Shown: in pieces, positions 34,101 through 49,100 of the stretch
Layout of the letters: each line of letters begins with the position of its first letter
Position numbering within the stretch: position 1 is the stretch's first letter
NCBI GenBank assembly: GCA_903813345.2
Contig: CAIIXF020000006.1
Location: 31,912,024 to 31,976,023 of the forward strand
Length of the DNA stretch: 64,000 nucleotides
Source of the DNA: Owenia fusiformis
Taxonomy: Eukaryota; Annelida; Polychaeta; Sabellida; Oweniidae
Reading direction: 5' to 3'
Program-made: the position numbers and the translations under genes
The notes under the pieces: generated by a model
Told to the model about the DNA's origin: nothing
What the model saw: only the letters and a program-made list of their open reading frames with translations
Database searches by the model: none

Positions 34101-37100
34101 AAATTTATCGCATATTGGAGTATTGGGGCAGCATCAATCATTGGAAAGCCAAATTAACACCAAAATAGATCTTTTTACAATTTAGAAGCATTAATAATGC
34201 TGAGTTCTTCTCTCCGTTTGAGTCCATTCATTTTACACTTCACTTTAACGAACGGCAATATTTTTGTGAACAGCAATCTTTTTCTAATTAACAAACCGTT
34301 AGAAAAGGAACAATAGAGTTTTCAAACAGAACGTACTGACTGAGGTCTTAAAGAACAGTGCAACAATGCAGTTTAGGTGCACAGTAAGAGACCTTATAGA
34401 TATATACACACATTCCTTTCTTTTACTCAGAGCAAGACACACTCTAATAAACATTTAGTGGGCATACAAGGTAAAACTCAATTCTAATCCTTTCATCACA
34501 AGTCTGCAACAATATGTATATGCATACTTTCGAAAACGATGATATTTGAGTTACATCATTTTTCATCATATATATGCCCAGGTATATTTGTAACATATCT
34601 GACAACAATCAATTATCAATGATTTTATTCAAAAATGGTGGCTATTTTGAATTGAGCTGTCATATTGAAAATTCCTTGTTGACTTAAAACAATGAAGACT
34701 TACTGAGCAACTCTGATTGAGCCTTTGATTCTCCTAGAATAGGTTCAAATATCCTCATGAGAGGGTTGGACAGCTGGTTCTGCAGGTAATAGTTTGTATC
34801 TATAGGAATGTCATTCTCAAGTACGTATATGGGGTCCTGCAAACACACAACTCACAGCAATTATCATATTAATCAAAACATTAAAACACATTTTTAGATC
34901 ACAAAATAATTTGTATAGGTGGCACTGTTTAATACTAAAAATAAAAAGTTATCCATTATAAATTTAGAGACCATCTTCTAATCTTTTTCACTAAAAATTT
35001 ATTTATTCTGAAAACATATTCTTTAAAATCAGAATCTAGAGTAGTATTAATCAGGGAAACTTTAAAATGACTTTTGCATTTTCAACTAGAAAAACAGTAA
35101 CTCCTCGAATTAGCAAATCCGACCGAACAAAACATGTTTTAATAGATAGCAGCCATATAAAATTTGAGCCAAATCCATCCACTGGTATTTAAGTTATCAA
35201 AGATTATGTTTTTTATGAAACATGGTGGCCATTTTGAAATTCAGCTGTCATCTTTAAAATCTCTTCTTCAGCAGAGCTCCTATGTCCGTAGCCATCAGCA
35301 TATAAAATTTTCAAGATGGCCTCTTGAGCAGAACTTCTTTGTCTCTAGGCATCAGCATATAGAATTTGAACCAAATCTGTTAACTGGTGTTTGATTTATC
35401 AAAGATTATGTTCTTTTACGAAAAATGGCGGCCATTTTGAGAATTAGCTGCAACCTTGAAAATCCCTTCTCAAGCATCAACATGTAAAATTTGAACCAAA
35501 TCCATTCACTAGTATTTGAGTTATCAAAGATTACATTTTTTATGAAAAAATAGCATCTTGAAAATGATTTTTGAGCACGGCTCCTTTGGCCTAAGAACAG
35601 CATATAAAATTTGAACCAAATCGGTCGACTAGTTTATTTGAGTTATCAAACATTATATTTTTTACAAAAAATAGCCACCATTTTGAATTGAGCAGTCATA
35701 TTGAAAATTCCTTAAAACACCCATAAAGCATAAGCATTTAAAATTTGAATCAAACTTGTCAACCGGTATTTGAGTTATTGCACGGACAGACTGACAAACA
35801 GACGGATGGAAGGCTTTCCTATATCTCCCACGAACTTTGTTCAGTGGGATAAAAAGTTGAGTGAATGTCATTATGTTTTCTGTTTAGATTATGTCTAGGT
35901 ATGTCTCTTGTGGCTTACCTCAGACTTTGTGTAAGCAGCAGCACCTTTGGCAGCCTGCACTATGACATATGGCACTCTGTCCCCCAACTTGGGAGCAGTG
36001 CCCGGATCCCTCTTTTTCATTCTAAAAGTAACAGTTCAAGTTAAAGTGACAGATATATACAAAATCTTTACAATACACCAACTCCAAAATTCTGCTTCAA
36101 TGTACACCTCAGCAATGAAGCCTCTGTTGGGATACAATATACAATTGTTGACCTCTCCAGAGGTCAACCGGCAAAATTGTATACCGAGACTGTAAACCGA
36201 GAAACTACTGTTGACAGAGACAGAAGGTCGAGGTCAACAGTAGTTTCAAGGTTTACAGTCGAGGTATATGATTTTGACGGTTGACCGAATGGAGAGGCCT
36301 ACAATTGTTTTGTTAGTCAGAAGAAACTAATAATACACATATAGATGACAGTCATCAATCATGGCTTCATTTCACAATCTTTTCTCTGAACCACGCCAGC
36401 AATAATTTTTCAAGAAAATCTTAAGACAGTGGTAGCTAAACTCTTTGTTTTTGGCACATAACTGCGTACTCACTAGTAAATTAATGTTGAAATGCATTTC
36501 GAGGATTTCGGGGATGGTGTCACATCATGATGTCATAGTTCTCAATGAGAAGGAACCCTTTAAAATTTTGACCAAATCCAAAAACTGCTATTTGAGTTCT
36601 CAGAAATTATATTTCTTCTGAAAACAGATGGCTTTAAGTGGTTAACTATGTGTCAAAATGCAACATATTGATGCAAGAAAAATTTAAAAAGCAGGGATGG
36701 AAGGGGTCGAAAATTAGGAAAACATTTCAGAAAAAACATGTTGGTGGGTTGTTTGCATCTACCCTGTCTCAAAGTCGATATTATTTTATTATCTCTAGTA
36801 GTGATTTTCCTGGAGGTAATGCATTGGCCTAACATTTGCAATTGTTTAAATCCTCAGAAAATGGCCAAAATCCAACATACATGTATGACTGTCCAAAATC
36901 TGTTGCGCTAATTTCCCTCCTCCTTTCTTCAACAAAGGGGCATCCATCATCTTGAATTTTTTTTCTCAAGTAAATATCCTTTATTAAATATACATATTGT
37001 ATCTAGATTCTAGACATATAAGCAAATCCATCAATGCATCTATGTTATTCGAGGTAACTAAAATAGTGGCCATTTTCCTTCTTAGTAATAAAGAATTTTG

Positions 37101-40100
37101 AATTCTAAGACCATATTGGAAATTCCTTTTTGAACCAAGGTTCTAACCCCATAAGACATAAGCCTATAAAATTTGAACCAAATCTGTCAAGCCATATTTG
37201 AGAGTTTGAACCGAGCAGCCATATCGGAAGTTCCTTTTTAGCAGAGGTGCCATAAAGGAATTAGCTTGTAAAATTTGAACACAATCCATCTACCCTTATT
37301 TGAGTTAGACCCCGGACAGACAAATAAATTAACAAATAGGTGATCAGATGGTTGGATAGCTTCTCTATATTCACTACAAATTTCATTTGGTTTGTGTGTT
37401 GGGATGATAACTCTATACAACTTACTTCATAGCTAGCTCAACATGTGCCTGTTTATTAGCACCGCCCTCATTGTAGTCTTTATCTGTCTTGGTAAGCTCC
37501 TTGGTGATGACCAGTTGTGAAATGTCAATCTTGTTGCATAGGAGATCTGAGATTGTCTGCTTGGCGTAGTCTACTGCACCCTTAGGGTCTCTACATACAG
37601 AGATATTTTAAAATCAGCTAAGGTCAGTATGCTTATATTAGTTCAACAATGCTACAACAAATTGTGTGGAAAACTATTAGGGAATGGATGTGAGAGTTCA
37701 TTTTACCTTCACATCATAAAACAATGCAAGGCAAGACTCACTAGCTATACCAGAGATCTCCCCAGGATTTATCTCTGATTTCACCAATTTTCATGTATTT
37801 TCATCAAATTTCACCACTATTGACGATTTCCTTGCAATACATTTATACTGCATAAATAATGAGATATGTTCATTAAGGGTCTAATGGTGCACTGAAACAA
37901 TGGTGTTGAACGGTTCTTTGGCTGATGCTTCTATATTGTATAAAGCTCAATTTTGGTGTTATCTTGGCTTTCCAACGATGGGTGCTGTCCTGATTTTGGA
38001 AAATACGATATGTGGGTTGTGCAAAGTTGTTCTGATACATGAGGAAGGTAAACATGAAAAAGAATTTTGCAAGATGAAGTGTCATTTTCGAGTTTGAGTT
38101 TAGCCTCTCTTTTTTTTCATATAAGTGCAATATAAACTGAATAACCGAACCGAAAAGATAAAATCTGTGAACCGAACAAAAACGAGAAATTATGAAACCG
38201 TTAGAGCTCAAATATTAATTGCGTTGTTCAAGTTTATTCTGTAAATACACAGAAAACAATAACAAACATTAATTTTACGATATCACAAAGCAACACTGCA
38301 GTGTAAATCTTACCTGTCAATTAGCAACATTTTTAAGCAGGTATTGATCAGATTTGCCACAAGTGGAGAGTTATCTCTTCTAACTGTCTCTATTCCTTTA
38401 CAGTCCATCTTGTCATGTACATCAGGCCTAGTGAAGTATAGCCCTGCATATCGTTTCTTGTTGATCAGCAGATAGGGAAAATATACCTATAATATTCCAT
38501 AGATTTTGAGAGCAAAGTAATAAACTATGATCAGGACTAAAACAGGCATTAATGAATATATGTAAAAAAAAATAGTGATCATTACACCAGTCACATAAAG
38601 ATAGCATTATAATGTGAATTGATGAAGACACCCAGTGAGAGTAGCTTCTCACAATCTGAAGAGAATAAAAGCTAAACAGTGAAATACCTTTTCAAATTCC
38701 AATTTGATTGGTTTTATAAATGTAGCACTGATTTCATCTGCAGCTTTCTTGCCCAACTCCATTGCTTCAGCTACTGTCTCCACACCAAACTTGCACATAA
38801 CTGAATCTGTATCTCCATATATAACCTGCATGAGAAACATCTGGTTATCTCACAGAACAGAGACATATAATACAAGTTTTATAGCAAGTTTTAGAACAAG
38901 TTTTATATACAACAAGTTTTATATGTTTCTGCATAGAACAACTTTTTTTCATAACTGAATTCGGCATATTTAGCTTTTGGTCGGAACATTTTCAGTTAGG
39001 GTTTGGAACACTTAATGTGTGCAGGATTGACTAATAACTGATGACCCGAAACTCAAATGAAAAATAAACAAGAACACAAATGTGTACAAAATGTCCCCAC
39101 CAATGGGTGATCCCATCAAATGGTTATCCCGAAAATGAGTAGACAAGACTTTACCGACACAATTTGAGGACGGGAAATCAAAAATGGGCACCCAGAGTGC
39201 CATAAAATTAGTTAGTTCTAGATTTTCATGCTAAGAACCACCCCTGAAAATGAAAATGATCCGTCAAACAGTTAACCAGAAAAACAAGACTTTACTGACA
39301 AGATTTTAGGACGGAAAATCCAAAATGGCTGCCTTGACATTTACCCAGAATGCCAAAAAATTAATCAGATCTAGATTTTCATACTAAGAATCATCCGTGA
39401 AAATATGAAATTGATCTACCAAACGCTTCACCTGAAAATGCATAGACAAGACTTTACAGACAAGATTTCAAGACAGAAAATCCAAAATGGCCGCCTTGAC
39501 ATTTATCCAGAATGCCAAAAAACTAATCAGATCTAGATTTTTATACTAAGAATCATCCCTGAAAATTTGAAATTGATCTACCAAACGGTTCACTTGGAAC
39601 TGCATAGACAAGACTTTACCGACAAGATTTTAGGACGGAAAATCCAAAATGGCCGCCTTGACATTTACCTAGAATGCCAAAAAACTAATCAGATCTAGAT
39701 TTTCATACTAAGAATCATCCCTGAAAATTTGAAATTGATCTACCAAACGATTCACCTAAAAACGCGTAGACAAGACTTTACAAACAAGATTTTAGGACGG
39801 AAAAATCCAAAATGGCCGACAATAAAAAAGTGATTATGAGTTTTTGCTGATTTCTTTTTACAAAATTATCACATATAACCACCATTAACAAAAACAAAGG
39901 CTTTTACAACAAAGTACACCTGAAATTATTTATAAAGCTACTAAATAGTTAAAGTATGAAAACTCAAAAACACCATTCAATATGATACAAAGTATTATCG
40001 CACGCTAACTTTTCTTAAGACATTAAAAATGGCTGCCATGACTGAGCTAACAGGTCCAAAACCTAATCAGATCTAGAATGAAGTGAGCTAAACAAGTTGT

Positions 40101-43100
40101 TAAAGTTTTAAAAGCAACTGTGAAGCAGTTTTTCTTTAATTTTGCAGACAAGGATTTTAGCATTTGACTTCAAAATGGCCGACAGGAAGTAGGTATCGAG
40201 TTAAAAAATTTTCATCCACATCTGTATGCACTCATAAGTTATCCCTGAAAATTTGAAGGTGATATCTGTAGCGGTTTTGGAGAAAACTGCCGTACGTACG
40301 ACGGACGGACAGACAAACAGACGGACGGACGCGCCTAAGCCGACAATATGGCCCCACACTATGTGGTGGGGACATAAAAAGGTAATAACGAAACAGTTTT
40401 TACTAATATTTTCTTTCAATACACAATGTCAAAATTCAATTCTATATTCAATTATATTTGTCATCAAAAGTCGTCATCAAGATTAGTACTTTGCAATTTA
40501 TACCTGAATAAGGACAATTGCAAAGTGCTGTTCACAGAACAACTGCAAAAATGCTAACTTGAATGTATGTATACCTTAGCATTGTGTTTGTACCCATTCT
40601 CTATTGTGTAATTCTCCTCTACAAAGTTTTTGGTCTGCTCAATCATCAATCGACCAAATGCAGTAACACTCTGAAAATACATGTGAGCTATTAATCACTT
40701 TGAAAATACATGCGAAATATTAATCACTTTGGAAATACATGTGAAATATTAATCACTGAAAATACATGTGAAATATTAATCACTTTGTTTGAAAATACAT
40801 ATAAGCTATTAATCACTTTGAAAATACACGTGAGCTATTTAACACTTTGCAAATACATGTGAAATATTAATCACTGAAAATACATGTGAGCTATTAATCA
40901 CTTTGTAAATATGTGTGAGCTCTTAATCACTTTGAAAATACATGTGAGATATTAATCACTTTGAAAATACGTGTGAGCTCTTAATCACTTTGAAAATACA
41001 TGTGATATATTAATCAATAAAAATACATGTGAGCTATTAATCACTTTGTAAATACGTGTGAGCTCTTAATCACTTTGAAAATACATGTGAGATATTAATC
41101 ACTTTGAAAATATGTGTGAGCTCTTAATCACTTTGAAAATACATGTGATATATTAATCACTAAAAATACATGTGAGCTAAAAATCACTTTGTTTGAAAAT
41201 ACATGTGAAATATTAATCACTGAAAATACATGTGAGCTCTTAATCACTTTGTTTGAAAATACATGTGAGCTCTTAATCACTTTGAAAATACATGTGAACT
41301 ATTAATCACTTTGAGCTTGTGGACACTCTAAAATATATGTGAGCTATAAGATACTCTACAATCTCAAAATTCATGTGGTAAAGGATAAGGGTTACATGCT
41401 AGCTATTACATAAGTGTTCTGCTCCTGAATTCCTGAGATAAGTGGAAATGCGGATTTAATGTTTTAACCCACCTAAAATATCATTGATGCAGAGTAGCAC
41501 AAAAATCTTACCAGGCTTAAATATTTTGATCATTAATAGTTTAGAAAACAATGTCAGAATTTTTCATTACCTGGGATATCTCTAAGCATGGCAGCTTGCC
41601 CACTTGCGCTCCTGTGAAGCCATAGACCGAGTTAGCACTTATCTTCAAAGCTAGTTGCCTGCCATCCAGCACACTCTTCACAAATGGATCTGTAGCTTTC
41701 TTCAAGTCAGCCTTAGCTCTAGAATAAAATAATCATTTATCAAATCATTGTTATAGGCTATCATCTCAATATAATTAATAGATTCCTGAATTCCAGAAGG
41801 ATGATATGAAGGGACAGAAGGGACCAAAGAAAGATATCATATCAACCTAAAGGATAAATATAGATTATCCTATATGAGGTTCAAGATATTGGGATTATTC
41901 TCATGTTAATCAAATTCATATAATATATCTGATATATTATATTGACTTAATATCATTTTATCTTTTTATCTGTATTTATTTTCTTTCCAAATTCCAAATA
42001 ATACAAATACAATCACAACAGTGGAAGACACCCCAAACAAAAAATATTTACAAGTACCAAAACTCATACAAGAAATCAATGCACATTAGAATTAAAGATT
42101 GACACTAAATATTTCACATTTGGTAGGTCCCATCCTCCATCCTCCTCTATCCATGCTATAAAAGTAAATTTTTACACCAGAGATTTGTCTCCAGAAAAGT
42201 TAGACTTTGATTAAGTAATGATTGTTGAGCAAGTGCATTTTTAAATTCTTTTTGAAGGTGGAAAGAGTATTAGAATAAGCAATTTTATGAGGTAAAGTGT
42301 TCCACAAGTCTGGGCCTGTCTTAGTAATAGAGTATTTTCCCATGTTTGTTCTGAACGTACTAGATCTAAATTTTATGATGAGAATATCTGATATCTAATG
42401 TAGTGTGATTCATTTAAGTTTCTTTTGTTGTAATCTATTATTTCATTTGATGTAAATAAATAAACCAGGTCATTATTTTTTGTAACATTTAAGTTATTTT
42501 CATATCACATTTTACATATATGGCTCCCGTGATATGATGGGAATGGCACAACATGTTACTTATCAAATACTAAAAATTGAAGCAGACTGACTTAGTCACA
42601 CAGGCAGCAACGATTGACTGATTTGGGACACAATATCACAATGCTGACTTGGACTCCTCATCTTCTTGCACTTATTTTCTACATTCCCTATGTAATTACA
42701 CAGTCAGGTATGATGTTCATTCAATTAAAGTATTTCCACTTAGATTTCAAACTAAAAGCTTTCTTTTCTCTATTTATCTGTCATATTTCCAGAAGGTTAA
42801 AATGATTTTTTCAATACGTCTAGTGTTTCTATTCTGATAAATGATAGGTGGAACTTATAAATTGAGACAAAGTCAAACTGAAAGATAAAACGTACTAATA
42901 AATGAAGGACCCACGGTCCTGTGCTCACACAGTTTGGAACCTTCAGAGGAATGTATATCTGACTTTCAAACAAAAATATTGATTTGGATTTGTAGTCTCG
43001 AACTTTGAGAAACTTAGATAGCACAGTTGTATGACCTAGTTTGATGACCTTTGACCTTGAAAATTTTACTAATTCAGAGCTCAGTAAGGTCTTTTGTGAT

Positions 43101-46100
43101 TAAGCTGACCAAAATTTACATCCAAAAATCAATTTGAAAAATCAACTTTTTTGACCTTTCGAAGGCTACTGAAGGTCAAATAAAGGTCAAATCCTAAAAC
43201 TAATGTTAGATTTGAACTCCTGGCAACTTGTAGATGATTTTCAAAAGAAATTTGGTCAAATTGAAGCAAGTTGAAAAATAACTTATTTTTACTTTTTTTT
43301 GATGTCAAATATCTCAAAAACAGTAAAAATTTGATGCTGACATATATTGAGCAATATGTAGGGAATGCTTCTAATAATGATGTAATTCATTGCAAGAAAT
43401 GATCAAGTATAAGGTCAAATCCTAAAACTAATGTCAGATTTGAACTCCTGGCAACTTGCAGATGATTTTCAAAAGAAATTTGGTCAAATTGAAGCAAGTT
43501 GAAAAATAACTTATTTTTACTGTTTTTTGACGTCAAATATCTCAAAAACAGTAAAAATTTGATGCTGACATATATAGAGCAATATGTAGAGAATGCTTAA
43601 ATCTAGAAATGATGTAATTCATTGCAAGAAATGATCAAGTATAAGGCAAACTTTGAGAAACTTGTCAATCACAAAACCTGCCATTGACTTTATACATGAG
43701 AAAGTTTCTTGAAAATGACTTAGTCCTACTTTTTGTCAAATTTTATGAAGTAAAAACCAAAAACTGTAATTCCAAGAGCTTTGAAATCTTCAGAGGACAT
43801 AAGTTGCATATACAGCAACTACTAAAAGTTATTTGAAAGTTCTACTTCAACAAAGTGTCTAGTATTTACAGAAAATTTGACTTTTTGATGTCAAAATCCG
43901 CAATTTCTCAGAAACCGGGCGAACTTGGGAAATGGCGATGATAGGTCAAATAGGCATTATGGATATGCATAAAATGAATGTGGATATGACTCAATCCGAA
44001 TAGCAGTTTTAATTTGTGCGGCCAATGTTGACAGACGGACGGACGGACCAACGGACGGACGGACAGATGGACGTACGGACCAACGGACGCCTGGTCGATC
44101 CCATAGGCTCACTGTAGTGAGCCAAAAACATGTGCATCCTGTTTTGGAAATTTTGATAACTTCTTCACCTTCAGATTTGTGTATATTTTAATTATATTTC
44201 TAAGGAACAATATGTCTAAGTTATGCTGGGCTAAGTCCATCGTGGTAAATCAAAATTACCACTACACAAGTACACAATACTACACTCATGAGAGAGTTCA
44301 GTTCAAAATGGCAATTTCATGCAGATTATCTTCATGATGTTACATCCACGATGAATTTAGTCTATATGGCAATTCTACTGACACTTCAGAATCGAGGTCC
44401 TATACAGCAAGTAGCCCAAAACTCTAATTCTCTCTCTCTCTTTCTTTACTCTTAACTTGAACTCATAAATAGAATTCAGTGTTATATCATAATGATTATT
44501 GTCTTACATGGCACCAATGTCTTTCAGATTCATCATTTATGTATAGCATGTTTTCTTTTCTCACAATATTTCCAAAAATAAATGTTTGTAGTGTATTGGG
44601 AACATTATGGAGGTCCAGTTGGAGGATCCAGATATTCTGAAATGACTGACATCAATGCATCTAATGTGGCCAATCTAGAAGTAGCATGGACATTCAGGTA
44701 ATGAATTGTTGAAAACTATAGCAAGACACCAAGTAAAAATATCAAACCCCTGAGAAGAATCTCAATATGTGATTATGTATAGCTATCATGATTACGTTAC
44801 ATAATACAATAAGAATCTGGGAAATAAAAAGTCACTTTAAAATTTACCCAGTATGCTCAGAAGCTAATGAGTCCTAGACCAAAGTAGCATACACAAATTC
44901 AACTGCCAGCTGACGGATGGACCCACTATTTTATGGGGACTCATTTAAATATGAACAAAATCTACCACCAATTCGTAAATGTTACCTTAGAATTTATCAG
45001 ATATCTCAATTCTTTTTATATATTGAAATTATGTGTTAAGTGTACATTTTGTAGATATGGGCCTAGTCCATGGGGCTATGATTATGACTTCCTTGCATAC
45101 ACTCACCAATCTACACCAATAATGGTAGATGATGGTTCTGGCAATAGTGAGTTGATTTCTAAAAACATGAGCATTTTAGTTCTAAAACATTCAGAATTTC
45201 ATTAAGAATATTCAGAATGAATATGATCAAAATCAAAATGATTTTTCTCTACTTATTTAGGCTTAATGGTAAAAAATGGCTTGTTACAATTACCAACATG
45301 ATAGATGATGATGATAATAATTCAAAACAAGAGTGTAACATTTAGTTATTATTCTCTTCAGATCGTGATCTTCTATATTTGTGTACACCATGGAGGGCAA
45401 TAGTAGCAGTGAACCCAGCAACAGGTGCAGAGGTTTGGAGGAACAATGATGGGGCACAAACAGAGAGAGGAGGGTAAATCATTACAAGAACACAAATGTG
45501 TACAAAATGTCCCCACCTATGGGTGATCCCGTCAAATGGTTATCCTAAAAATGAGTAGACAAGACTTTACCGACACAATTTGAGGACGGAAAATCCAAAA
45601 TGGCCACCATGAAATTTACCCAGAATGCCAAAAATAAGTCAGTTCTAGATTTTCATACTAAGAATCACCCCTGGAAATTTGAAATTGATCCGTCACACAG
45701 TTAACCAGAAAACATGTAAACAAAACTTTATAGACAAGATTTGAGGACAGAAAATCCAAAATGGCTGCCTTGACATTTACCCAGAATGCCCAAAAACTAA
45801 TCAGATCTAGATTTTCATACTAAGAATCATCCCTGAAAATTTGAAATTGATCTACCAAACGGTTCACCTGAAACGCGTAGACAAGACTTTACTGACAAGA
45901 TTTTAGGACAGAAAAATCCAAAATGGCCGACAATAAAAAAGTGATTATTTGCTGATTTCTTTTTACAAAATTATCACATATTACTACTGTTAACAATAAC
46001 AAGGCTTTTACAACAAAGTACACCTGAAATTATTTATAAAGCTACTAAATAGTTAAAGTATGAAAACTGAAAAACACCATTCAATATGATACAAAGTATT

Positions 46101-49100
46101 ATCGTGCGCTAACTTTTCTTCAAACATACAAAATGGCTGACATGACTGAGCTAACAGGTCCAAAACCTAATCAGATCTAGAATGAAGTGAGCTGAACAAG
46201 ATGTTAAAGTTTTAAAAGCAACTGTGAAGCCATTTTTCTTAAAGTTTGCAGACAAGGATTTTAGCATTTGACTTCAAAATGGCCGACAGGAAGTAGCTAT
46301 CGAGCTAATTTTTTTTCATCCACATCTATATGCACTCATAAGTTATCCCTGAAAATTTGAAGGTGATATCTGTAGCGGTTTTGGAGAAAACTGCCGTACG
46401 TACGGACAGACGGACGGGCAGATGGACAGACAGACAGACGGATGCGCCTATGCCGACAATATGGCCCCACACTATGTGGTGGGGACATAAAAATGATTAT
46501 AGTACATCTTTTATTATTTTATGTGACAAAAAGTGCACTGTCCAGACAATGAGGTGTTTATGCACTCCCAATAGAGAAAATATTTAGGATTTCTATTCCT
46601 CTAAAATTGATGCAAGAAGTTAAAAACATATCAAGAACTCACTTGTCATCTTAAAGTTTGTATGATAGAAATATCCATGCAGTGGTATTGTATGCAAATA
46701 ATACTAGACAACAGCAACGCCAAAAGCGTAGCAAATCCCATCGAACAACCATGGTAGGCATTTTTACAAACAAAGTATATAGCAAAAAATGGCAGCCATT
46801 GTTGACACTCATAAAATACTGAGAAATAAAAATTATTTGCTGAAATGGTTCCAAAAGAAAGGTGATGGCAAGTAAGCAAGCAATATGATTATCTCATTTA
46901 TATACTGCTCATAAATATTACTATACCCTTTGTGTCTTTGTATGCATGTTTCCTCATTGTAAACAACCATATATATTATACCTTTATTCTATGTATGCAT
47001 GTTTCTTTATTGTAAATGACCAATACTCCAGAAGGAGATACGGAACAATAAAGTACTATCTTATCTTGTCTTATATAATTGTTTTACATTTAAAACATAT
47101 TGCTATGACAATATGTTTTTTTACAGTAGTTTAGGTTAGTTTAGAATTGTGTATACAGTGAACCCCCCAGGGAAAGGACACAACCTTGATGTGTGCAGAA
47201 AACTGTGCAGAAGCTTTCTTATTAAATGCCTAAACAAAATTCTTAAATTTACTTCAGAACATGTCGGGGTATTGCTACATGGCTTGATCCACAGAAGACA
47301 GAAGGATCCCTTTGTAAGAGAGTGCTCTATATCCCTACTCTTGACCTGAGGATGATGGCAGCTGATGCTGCTACTGGACAACTGTGCCCTGACTTTGGTG
47401 ATGGAGTATGACTTATTCATCATTTAAACTATTATGAATATAGGGGTCCATATAAAATTAATGAGATGAAGATTTCAATATTGAATTATCACAGAACCCA
47501 TAGTCAACTATTGAAATGATGAATTCAGAAATGATAAGAACACTTCCATAACCAACATGTGCTTCTGAATAAATGTATGCAAATTTATTACAACTTTTAG
47601 GGTTTTATAAGTTTGATCCTTGATAACTGGGACTGTGAAGGGAGAGGTCAGTGTATATCGTACCATAACCCTCCTGCAGTTGTTGGTGATACACTCGTCA
47701 TCGGTCAAGGTAGGCGTAAACCTTACCCTTTAGCAGTAATAAGACTCATCAAAGGGCAAATAAGATACAAATTGGACATATAAGGCCACTTTGTTAAAAA
47801 ATTAGTACCGTGGGTACTGGGCTCACATGGTGACAGAAAAAAACGGATATAATTTTTTGCTGATTTTTTGTAACAAAATTATTTCAAGCCACTTGCCACT
47901 ATTTTGGACTGACGGAGAGACAGATGGACAAATCGATGTTAAGTAAAATTGCTGAAAAAAAAACGGATATAATTTTTTTTCAATTATTTGGAACAAAATT
48001 ATTTCATACAACTACTCTTTACAATGACATGGCTTTTTGCAATGCAAGACACCTGAAATTATTTGTAAAGCTAGGAAACGGGCCAAAATTGAATTTCGCG
48101 AGACAAAAATGATGACCATTTTGAAATCAGGCAAGCTTTTGAAGCAGGAGTCAAAGGGGAGTTTTTTTGTATTGATGTTGAACAAAAATAACGTGAAACT
48201 GGAATCCTATCGACAGAGGTTTTAAGCATCTTCGTTCACTCGGCTCCCGTCGGTCGATGAACGCAGTGAAGACCGAGCGTGCGAAGATGGGTTTTAAGTA
48301 AATGGTCCAAAAGAGGATTTCGCGAGACAGATGAACAAATCAATGTTAACTAAAATGGCTGAAAATAAAAAAACAGATATAATATTTTGCCGATTTTTTC
48401 TAACAAAATTATTTCATACAACTACTCTTTACAGTGACATGGCTTTTTACAATGCAGGACAGCTGAAATTATTTGTAAAGCTAGGAAATGGGCAAAAAGT
48501 GAATTTCGCGAAACAAGAATGGCGACCATTTTGAAAATAGGCGAGCTTTTGAACCAAGAGTCATAGGAGAGTTTTTTGCATTGATGTTGAACAAAATTAA
48601 CTTAAAACGAGAATCCTATCGACAGAGGGTTTAAGGTAAATGGTCCAAAAGTGGATTTTGCGAGACAGATGGACAAATCAATGTTAACTAAAATGGCTCA
48701 AAATAAAAAAATGGATATAATTTTTCGCTGATTTCTCGTAACAAAATTATTTCATATATCTTCTCTTTACATTGACATGGATTTTTACAATGTAGGACAC
48801 TTGAAATTATTTGTAAAGCTAGGAAATGGGTCAAAAGTGAATTTCGCGAGACAAAAATGGCGGCCATTTTGAAAATAGGCGAGCTTTTGAACCAGGAGTC
48901 ATAGGGGAGTTTTCTGTATTGATGTTGAACAGAAATAACTTAAAACAGGAATCCTATCGACAGAGGTTTTAAAACGTGCCACTGTTATTGACGAAAAGTG
49001 GATTTCGCGAGTAAGATAGACAAATCAATGTTAACTAAAATGGCTGAAAATAAAAAAATGCATATAATTTTTAGCTGATTTTTTGTAACAATATTATAAC

